Below, in pieces: positions 56,227 through 64,000 of a stretch of DNA of 64,000 nt. Every line of letters begins with the position of its first letter. Within the stretch, counting starts at the first letter, position 1. The stretch comes from Leptobrachium leishanense (taxonomy: Eukaryota > Chordata > Amphibia > Anura > Megophryidae), in contig CM019067.1 of NCBI GenBank assembly GCA_009667805.1, positions 243,013,721 to 243,077,720 of the forward strand, given 5' to 3'. Below the pieces are notes generated by a model. The model saw only the letters and a program-made list of their open reading frames with translations, was not told the DNA's origin and ran no database searches. Position numbers and translations under genes: made by a program.

Positions 56227-56899
56227 GCATTAGGACTGCATGCCATCAGATAAGCAAACACAGCGCCAGGCCTTGAGGAGAAAGGGATATCTGAGAATGA
56301 GAATCCTAGTGTGCTGTGTAAACACAACCTACTGTCAGTTTATACATTAAACCTGTTCAACATCTCTTCAAAGCTTCAAACTGTTTGCTTACAATTTGTA
56401 ATGTTTGGTTTTTGTGCTGCAGAGGCGTTTGTGCAAATGACTGCATGCAGAAATAAGGATAAGTGTGGTGCTGGCCAACTGCTAACTGACTCAGCTAGTT
56501 CAACAGTCACCAGACAATTTGAACCCTGGTATATGATAGGTTAGTGATTACATATGCAAATATTACACCATTCACTTACCATAACGCCTGACATAATGAT
56601 AATCTCATAAAGGGTACATCTCCAATATCCACTGACACTAACTCAACCTAACTGACTTGCCAGAGTGTATTAGCAACAAATGGTCCAGGGTACTTAGCTT
56701 TTGTTTTTGGATTGACTCCTCCTGGAGGTATTCCCACTCTCCTTTCGGTGAATCAATACTATATAAATCAGAGGAGCTTTGCTGATCCTTTGCTGGGTGG
56801 GTTGACCCCAGTGAATATAATGGAACGCTCCTGGGATTGAATCAGGCATCCTGGTGCATCCGTAGTATTCACCCCAATCAAGGTGAAATAAAATGATGG
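56227..56899. other. Gene-free sequence
   Basis: No feature recognised. Confidence 0.4.
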
Positions 56900-58330
56900 G
56901 AAGGTAATTCAATTAAAAACGTATATTTATTAAAACAAATAAATGAGTCATAAGTCGCCCAACCGGTTTCGTCCAAAGACTTTGTCAAGGGCTATAAAAC
57001 CAAATCAAATAAAAATCAATATATTTATTCCGTTCCCCTTCCGGTTTATATAGTCCATCTTTCTTTCTAATTGGTCCTTCTGATTCCCTGGCATTCTCCA
57101 TATATGGTTCGTATGTCTTGAATGCATCACTTCCAGTTTCATTCTGCCGCTACCTCACTTCTGGTCTTATTCATTCTATGGGTGGCGCACTTTCGTTATC
57201 ATATTGCGCATCACATAGATTTATTCTCACTTGTTAATGTCTATCTTCTATAGCCAATCCTTCAAAAGAAATGAAACAATGTCCACAACTTTCTCTATAT
57301 TTCCTTACAGCAATTCGGATAGTATCTATGTTTCTTCCCACATTCCTCCAGTACCCACAATTTTCTCCGTATTCCTCCGAGCGCTTCACTTTCCCTTTCA
57401 TTTCTTACGATGTCACTTATTCTTCCTTCTTCTATTTGCTTTTGGATTTCGTCTCTTATCTAAGAACAACATGTGTGTGTCAGACAATAAACTTTCAATA
57501 ACAATTAATAGCTTATATAAAGCATTTAATATCAAATTCTTCGTTTAAGCCTCTCGGGCTCATGGTTTTAAGTTTGTATATCCAGAACATTTCTTTTTGC
57601 AATAAATTCTACACTATGTTACCTCCTCGCCATGGTTTTTCTATCAGTTCTATACCAATCCATGAGAAGTCAGACACACGGTATCTTTGGCAGTTAATAC
57701 AATGTAAAGGAGTGTTTTAGGCAACTCCTTCTAATATTTCCTAGGTGTTCTAGTATTCTTTCTTTCAGCTTTCTTGTTGTTTGACCAAAATATTGAATAC
57801 CACAGGGACATTGTAACATATACTGTATACCACATGTGTTGAATCACAGCTAATGTGTATTTATCTTGAATGTTTCTCCAGTGGCTGTTCTCGTAAATGT
57901 TTCTATCTTTCTTTACTTTATAAATCTACACGCCTTACACTTTGAGCATTTATAAAATCCTTTATCTTCTTTTCTTTTGTCTGAAGGTCACGCTCGTGGC
58001 CAGCATGCTCTTTAAATTGCGTGGTCTTCTAAATGTGAGATTTGGTTTCATTGGAAGGATGGGGCCCAATATGGGATCTTGTTTTAAAATGAACCAATTC
58101 TTTTTTGAATTTTTCTAATTTCCTTATGTTGAATGTTGTATTTCGTGAAAAAAGAGTACTGGTAATCTTGTTCTATTTCTTTTTTCTTCCTTTTTTGGAG
58201 AAGATCTTTTCTATCCATACTAGCCACTTCTGCAAATGCTTTTTCCACATTATTCATTTCATAATTTTTCTCTTTCAGTTTCTCTCCTATTGTTTCTACT
58301 TTTGTAGAACAAGATTACCAGTACTCTGAG
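56900..58330 (-). pseudogene. Penelope-like element, 3' part with GIY-YIG endonuclease relic
   Basis: On the minus strand, text at about 58320-57985 reads like the C-terminal half of a Penelope-like reverse transcriptase (NVEKAFAEVASMDRKDLL, then DPILGPILPMKPNLTFRRPR with NLKSML). The segment at about 57830-57694 is a GIY-YIG-type endonuclease: YMLQCPCGIQYFGQTTRKLK, then a helix ILEHLGNIRR, ending at a stop at 57694-57696. Frame changes and stops lie between the two blocks. Downstream (57690-56900) is the terminal region, with a hammerhead-like relic at 56955-56990. Non-functional. Confidence 0.8.
56955..56990 (-). ncRNA. Decayed hammerhead ribozyme in the Penelope-like terminus
   Basis: Minus strand: TTGACAA in place of CTGANGA, stem II GTC..GAC around TTTG, GAAA intact, then a palindromic ACCGGT. 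Two core substitutions should abolish activity. Confidence 0.55.
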
Positions 58331-58469
58331 AATGAATTGAGAATGAAAATATGTAATATAGACGTTCCTGTACATTGTTACTGTGAGGGTAATGGAAAGT
58401 CATTTTCCTTTAACCACCAGGTCCTGCTAGTGGTTTTAAGAAAAAAATATTTAGTAGTGAAGGGGTTAA

Positions 58470-58520
58470 AGGGACACTCACAAACACTAATGACCAGAGG
58501 TGTTTAGATTTTAGCATTCA
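58470..58520 (+). mobile_element. T2/Kolobok-like left end
   Basis: TTAA (58466-58469) followed by AGGGACACTCACAAACAC. The right end was not found. Confidence 0.5.
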
Positions 58521-59350
58521 GCAATAGTGCTTTCACTTAAACTCTGTGATTTGTGTCCCAGGGGGCAAATACCAAAGCACATTTTCATACAATAAATCAT
58601 TCTTTTGGACCACTGAGTGTTTCGCAGCAACAGAATATAGGTAGCCAACAAAATTTATATTTTTTTCTCCTGAACAGTCTTTTTTAGATAAATGATTTAC
58701 ATTTCTACAGTAAGTTAGCTGGGTTTTCTCAGTAAAGCAATTGGGAAGATCTATGTTGTCCTCAGAGATAAGTGTTTACTCACGGCCTTACAGCAGAGTG
58801 TTTTTTTATTGGGAGCCAGAGATTGGATTACATCTATTTGCCTTCAGAGTTATGTTCTTCATTGCTAATGCAGATGTTTTCCATGTATTCTAATGACTGG
58901 ATTCCGTTTTCAGATTCATTGTGTGTACTATTACAAGAAGCTCTTGGGTACTTTAATTTCATTCTCAGACATCCCTTGAAACGTATTTATCTAAAATGTT
59001 GCTTCATTGTTCATATGGAATTCTACAGTATGTATAAGAACCTCTATGTTGCAAACAACCTTAACATGATGTGCCTTACAGTGAAAAGCTTACAATAGTG
59101 AACTCATCTTATGTTCTGCAACCATCAAGCAGTATCTCGAAGGTCAAAGATAAGAGAAATAAAAGGAATAATCTTCCAGGTACAGACAAACATAAACCAA
59201 AACAGGCCACATATCAGAATGGGCCTAACCCTACAATACAAGATACAAACTAACACATAGAGACAAACCTGTAGACAAACAACTGATTTTGCAGGATGAT
59301 CTGGATTCCCAACAATAAGATTTTTTTTTATTGAAAAATAATATGTAAAT
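58521..59350. other. Gene-free sequence
   Basis: The frame at 58772-59098 shows no domain. Nothing else recognised. Confidence 0.45.
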
Positions 59351-59820
59351 TAGGGATGTGCATGGTTGGAAAATTTGTTTTGTTTCATTTTGTTTTTAAA
59401 TAATTTAATTTTCAGAAGTTTCGGAAATAATTTTGTTTCGTATTTCATTTTGGATTGATTCAAAATTTCTAATCGATTTGAAATTTCTAATCGATTTGAA
59501 TTTTATATATCAATTCGATAGTTGATATTAATTCGCATTTTGGATCACAAAATAAAACCCCAATTAAACAAATATTGCTGTTAAAAACCAATCTAGGGTT
59601 AAATATTAAGCTGTGTCACAGATTTAGTATTTGAGTCAAATTAAACAGTGAAACAAAATTTATTTGTTTCATAAAGTCCTTTGCTGACTATTACTTGTAT
59701 TGTAAGTTAAGATCAATTCGATAGTTGATATCAATTTGATAGTTCATTTCAAATTCGATAGTTGATATCAATTCGAATTTTGGATCACTAAATAAAACCC
59801 CAATTAATCCAATTTTGCTG
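59351..59820 (+). mobile_element. hAT-like element (TAGGGATGTGCA family), left part
   Basis: Starts TAGGGATGTGCATGG and shares AATTCGATAGTTGATATC and TAAGCTGTGTCAC text with 53205-54880. It is interrupted at its own TTAA by the piggyBac-like element. Confidence 0.65.
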
Positions 59821-60099
59821 TTAACCCCTTTGCTGCTGAGCCATTTCACGTCTGTGTGCTGAGCTAATTTTTACCACTTTTACTCATCATGTTTAAACGC
59901 GATTTGAAGCCACATTTCTTTTTATAACCCAGACATATTATATATCGTTCTTTCAGGCACACTCGTCAGATTCATAATATATCATTATTATATGTATACG
60001 TCATGCTCTGCCTGTATATTATAACGAAAAATGCAATAAATTTGAATTTTTAATAATCCACAGCGTAAAGTGTTTTTTTTCACATTTTATAATGCGAGT

Positions 60100-60655
60100 T
60101 GTGATGAAACAGCCGCCCCAATGTTTATTTGCAGTTATTTTCTTTACAGTTTATTGTCTCTGTATATAGTGTAGAGTTTTGTGTGATGTGCTATGCTGTT
60201 GTCAAAGTTTGTATCTGTATGTTACAGTTATAATTTGTTATATTTGCACTCACAAAACAGTAGGAGAGGACCCTGCTCAAGAGCTTGCAATCTAACCTCT
60301 TGTCTGCTTCCACCCCCCTCTCTGCATATTGTAGACTTACTCCTGTAAAAAGACTCCTTGGTTTCGGTCTAGTCCTGTTTAGATAAGAGGGCATGTGTAA
60401 ATACTCCATTGTGTTGAATGACTTTTCTATTGTCCAGTGGCTGGAGTCTGTTATCTGTAATATATTCTGGAAGGGAGGGGGTTGTCTGAATGTATTTGAA
60501 ATAAAGAGTCAGTCTCCTTTTGGATTTTGAATCTGCAAGAACTCCTCACAGTTTATGTGTCGTCTACTCAGTGTGGATACAAGCACCATCTTATACAGTG
60601 GAAAGGGGCGCCCAGACGGAGGGTACTGAGCGTGAGGGTATCCCGTTCCGTAACA
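60100..60655 (+). mobile_element. Solo LTR, first copy (556 bp)
   Basis: TGTGATGAAAC...CCGTAACA with CGAGT on both sides (60095-60099, 60656-60660). It contains AATAAAGAGTCAGTCTCC near its end, a polyadenylation-type signal. The type (Gypsy or endogenous retrovirus) is not decided by the LTR alone. No internal or coding region is present. Confidence 0.82.
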
Positions 60656-60853
60656 CGAGTCTTTACATTTCTTTTTATAACCCAGACATATTATATATCG
60701 TTCTTTCAGGCACACTCGTCAGATTCATAATATATCATTATTATATGTATACGTCATGCTCTGCCTGTATATTATAACGAAAAATGCAATAAATTTGAAT
60801 TTTTAATAATCCACAGCGTAAAGTGTTTTTTTTTCACATTTTATAATGCGAGT

Positions 60854-61409
60854 TGTGATGAAACAGCCACCCCAATGTTTATTTGCAGTTATTTTCTTTA
60901 CAGTTTATTGTCTCTGTATATAGTGTAGAGTTTTGTGTGATGTGCTATGCTGTTGTCAAAGTTTGTATCTGTATGTTACAGTTATAATTTGTTATATTTG
61001 CACTCACAAAACAGTAGGAGAGGACCCTGCTCAAGAGCTTGCAATCTAACCTCTTGTCTGCTTCCACCCCCCTCTCTGCATATTGTAGACTTACTCCTGT
61101 AAAAAGACTCCTTGGTTTCGGTCTAGTCCTGTTTAGATAAGAGGGCATGTGTAAATACTCCATTGTGTTGAATGACTTTTCTATTGTCCAGTGGCTGGAG
61201 TCTGTTATCTGTAATATATTCTGGAAGGGAGGGGGTTGTCTGAATGTATTTGAAATAAAGAGTCAGTCTCCTTTTGGATTTTGAATCTGCAAGAACTCCT
61301 CACAGTTTATGTGTCGTCTACTCAGTGTGGATACAAGCACCATCTTATACAGTGGAAAGGGGCGCCCAGACGGAGGGTACTGAGCGTGAGGGTATCCCGT
61401 TCCGTAACA
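60854..61409 (+). mobile_element. Solo LTR, second copy (556 bp)
   Basis: The same LTR and the same CGAGT flanks (60849-60853, 61410-61414). The identical flanks show it arose by the local duplication, not by a second insertion. Confidence 0.85.
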
Positions 61410-62003
61410 CGAGTCTTTGCATTTATGATGCTGCACTAATGATTTTTTCTATGGGGTGCGCTTGTTAAAAAATATTAGAAATGGGGACTCGTTACATTTT
61501 TTGGGGGGGGAATTACGTGCTTTTTATCAAACGCACCCCATAGAAAAAATCATTAGTGCAGCATCATTGTTCACATAATAATTGAAATGTGAACAATATT
61601 GCTGCATTAATAAAAACAATACCCAAAAAAAACCCTTTTTAATTTTTTTTAGAATCTATTTATTTATTTATTTATTTTGAACATGGTCATATTAGGTATC
61701 AATCGAAAGGCCATGCCCTGGCCTTTCGAATGATACCCTCCTTGACCCCCTTGCTGCCACCGTTCTGGAGATATGGGGCTTCAAATGAACCCCCTATCTC
61801 CACCAGGGGATTTCCTTGGGAAATTCCCGGACAGCTAGGGGTTCCCCGGCTAACTGACATCACTGCACGATGCGCGATGACATCCGGTAGTGAGGGGGGA
61901 CCCAGAGGTGGAGCCACCATCCAAGATCGCAGCCCCCACCAGAGATAGATTATGATCTGGCACCAAATGGCGCCAGATCGTGATCAGGCATTGAAGGGGT
62001 TAA

Positions 62004-62440
62004 AAACAGGCATCGCTTTAAAGGACAAACACTGCTCTTCAAAGCGGTGCCTGTTTTTTTTGTACACCCTCCCGATCGGGACGGAGAGGGATCCAAAAAG
62101 GATCCCTCCTCCTCCCTTTCAGGCGATCTCCCGGCATTGCCGAGGGGTCGCCTGAAAATGACATCATCACGTATGGCGCGATGACGTCATTGACGTCGGG
62201 AGGGGTATAAATTCAGCCTCTGACTTCAAGGATTTACTATATAATGATTTATGAGCAAATAGAAGGTGTGGGTACCAATACAGACAATGACCCTCAACAA
62301 TAACCTACAGGTACTGGCTGTACAAGAAAGGAAACTAATTAATGGCCTCTCTGTACTTCAGCAGTTCGCTGCTGCCTATGATTACCATACTAAAGATTAA
62401 ATCAAAAAAGTCTCATGCTAAACTAAACAAACAAAAGACT
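62004..62440. other. Gene-free sequence with several hairpins
   Basis: AACAGGCATCGCTTT / AAAGCGGTGCCTGTT (62006-62054), GGGATCC...GGATCCC, and a GATGACGTCATTGACGTC stretch. Probably part of a non-autonomous DNA transposon; not assigned. Confidence 0.45.
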
Positions 62441-62480
62441 CTTGTGGAAGTCAGATAGACAAAACGCGTCGAGTGATACA
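62441..62480 (+). ncRNA. Hammerhead-like relic
   Basis: Stem II GTC/GAC around AGATA, AAAA where GAAA is expected, then CGCGTC. The first box is unrecognisable (TGTGGAA). Similar in layout to the relic at 56955-56990. Confidence 0.4.
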
Positions 62481-63932
62481 CCCCGTGACCGTGGGACTTG
62501 GGCTTGGACCTGCCGTGGACCTCATCATCGGGTGACTCTTTTTACATGCGGTTTTAATTGGCTATGATGTACGCGCAATAAACACAAATTGTTTTTTAAT
62601 TGTTATTGTGGTCCTTCACTATTGCAATTTTTTTCTCCTTGTGATATGATAATCGGAGATGTATGGAAAAATGAAATGAATCAATGGAGAAATCAGATCC
62701 TCCTTGGTTACTTACATGCCTGATTCAACCACCGTTTGTGAGTGTTAAATTAGCGTTGGCTACAGCACTCAGGTGTAGAGGGGTTTTACCCTATGACTGT
62801 CTACTTTTTGTAAACAAAACAAATGACTGTTACCTGCAAATATATACAGATGTGTCTCTTTCTATATATTCACTGTAGATAAGCCCTATTTGCCAGGCAG
62901 ATGGACCTCTTTGCTGGCCAAAAAGCACTACATGTTTATTTTAGCTACCACTTTGCGGTTCCATGAAGGAAAAAGTATCTTAAAGCTTTTTTAAATAATT
63001 TCAAACGATCGGCTGTCATGCTCGATGTATTGACATTTCATGGGCATGTTCGGGACCTTATTTGAAAATGAATTTAATTTTCAATGAACACAATTCCTGT
63101 GCATTGCTCCAGAATTAGACCAGATCGAGTTTACTCGATATCGGGTAACCAGCGAGTGCTTTTACATCAAACAAACCTTTTCTTGGTAGTGATATACCAA
63201 CATAGGAATATACTCCAGATTTTTAGCAATTTAAACTAAGGGCAATTCTGAACTAAAATTCCTAAAGATTATTTTCCATTTTGTAAAGAAACAGATTTTT
63301 TTTACACCAACATACTTTGTAAGGTGAAAAATAAACTTTAAGTTTAAACAGTCAAAAATATGATATTTATTCGTACGGAAGTTCAAACCTGTAAAGAAAG
63401 ATCAAGCTTATGATTTGGTATAATAATGTAGTGAATGTTAAATTGACCCTGCGGTTTTTGAAAGTAGGCCAATAATAAGATTTCCCAAAGCTGTTTTTCT
63501 GATATTAAATTTTCACATTAGGAATATTTATAGTATGATATTTTATGTTTATGTAAAACAGCTTCTAATAGATGTGAAACTAAGTTCACTGTTTCAAAAA
63601 GTACGTGGCGTGGCATTTTATAAAAATTATGAAAATACACAATTGTCCTTGTGGACGTATCAAATATAGTGTATCAACAGTTTAACATCTTGTAAAATGT
63701 AGAGATCATCTATCTTAAGAGTGAAAAATAAGCTGAAGAGAAGAATAGCAGGAAACACATGGCAGTAGTACAAATTATCTTTAAATGAACGTCTGTAGAA
63801 AAAAAATGATTATGTATAATTTAGAGCTACAATGGCCATTAGATTTAAACAATGAAAAAATATGCTGATAGGCAAAGGCATCCTGTAAAACTATTAGCAC
63901 CAGTAAGGTCCTCTGACCAAGACATTGAGCAG
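62481..63932. other. Gene-free AT-rich stretch
   Basis: No coding region or repeat recognised over 1.4 kb. Confidence 0.45.
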
Positions 63933-64000
63933 TATTACAATGTTGGTGCTAACTTAACCAGAGCCGTTGTAAACTTCAAACCTCCATAGGCTATAATGGC
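63933..64000. mobile_element. Palindromic MITE, left half, cut by window end
   Basis: CAGTATTACAATGTTGGTGC and AACTTAACCAGAGC up to CCATAGGCTATAATGGC match 14324-14393. Confidence 0.85.

Larger units (their letters stand above)
54965..58465. mobile_element. piggyBac-like TTAA element carrying nested insertions
   Basis: TTAA at 54961-54964 and 58466-58469. Just inside are inverted ends ACCCTTCACTACCAAGTGG and TTTAGTAGTGAAGGGG, and further in AAAACCACTG / CTAGTGGTTTT. The interior carries a T2-type MITE and a Penelope-like fragment. No transposase was recognised, and the element may be a composite. Confidence 0.55.
59912..61418. repeat. 753-bp tandem duplication containing a solo LTR
   Basis: ACATTTCTTTTTATAACCCA starts at 59912 and again at 60665. 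The copies differ only at isolated sites (for example GCCGCCCC versus GCCACCCC near 60112/60866, and a T-run length), so the duplication is recent. Confidence 0.93.
59825..61999. mobile_element. piggyBac-like TTAA element with a duplicated solo LTR
   Basis: TTAA at 59821-59824 and 62000-62003, inverted ends CCCCTTTGCTGCTGA and CATTGAAGGGG. The interior contains a 753-bp tandem duplication with a solo LTR in each copy, then TCTATGGGGTGCGCTTGTTA and its near-complement at 61535-61556. No transposase found. Confidence 0.75.

Noticed and set aside
58772..59098. 108-codon open frame
   Set aside because: No recognisable domain, AT-rich composition, and no splice or promoter context.
60100..61409. 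Two LTRs read as a small provirus
   Set aside because: The 198-bp interval is the flanking sequence duplicated with the LTR. There is no primer site and no coding region.

Overview
This window looks like repeat-rich intergenic DNA from a vertebrate, most likely a frog or toad (anuran amphibian). The basis is the mix of elements: TTAA-flanked T2/Kolobok-type MITEs of the kind known from Xenopus, TAA-flanked Harbinger MITEs, several hAT families, Penelope-like (PLE) and BovB-like remnants, a GMR1-type Ty3/Gypsy element carrying a SCAN-like gag, and a hammerhead ribozyme. The species cannot be named from the sequence. I see no host protein-coding exon, no tRNA or rRNA gene and no prokaryotic feature. 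All recognisable coding sequence belongs to mobile elements.

Layout. 0-3.2 kb: a decayed CR1/L2-like LINE (minus strand) split by a 1.1 kb insert, then a degenerate ATCT microsatellite. 4.1-7.3 kb: hAT-like ends, a 322-bp partial tandem unit with an intact-looking hammerhead ribozyme, a tRNA-derived SINE and a Harbinger MITE. 7.5-9.1 kb: a hAT MITE filled by an 18-bp minisatellite. 9.2-12.5 kb: a nest in which an outer element holds a non-autonomous hAT (8-bp duplication), which holds three Harbinger MITEs and three fused palindromic MITEs. 12.6-14.5 kb: two further DNA transposons and a palindrome. 15.0-21.6 kb: a 6.57 kb hAT transposon with perfect 8-bp target duplication, a frameshifted BED-finger transposase and satellite-like repeats at both ends. 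21.7-28.3 kb: a young, complete LTR retrotransposon on the minus strand with 987-bp LTRs differing at three positions, tRNA-Leu primer site, polypurine tract and an open 1213-residue pol. 28.4-43 kb: hAT-like elements, MITEs and large minisatellites separated by unclassified AT-rich DNA. 43.4-48.7 kb: a dense block of related 'CAGGGTTATTC' elements with nested piggyBac-like, LINE and Harbinger insertions. 49.7-50.4 kb: a BovB-like LINE end split by a solo LTR. 52.5-62 kb: further hAT, T2, Penelope-like and piggyBac-like elements, the last carrying a solo LTR inside a 753-bp tandem duplication. 62-64 kb: hairpins, a ribozyme-like relic and half of a palindromic MITE cut by the window end.

How the parts relate. 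Non-autonomous elements sit beside possible autonomous partners: the hAT at 15-21.6 kb and its internally replaced relative at 9.6-12.4 kb share both ends, and the tRNA-SINE shares its 3' tail with the LINE at 44.4-44.8 kb. The element most likely to be active, or recently active, is the LTR retrotransposon. The most unusual single signal is the hammerhead ribozyme at 6.43-6.47 kb.
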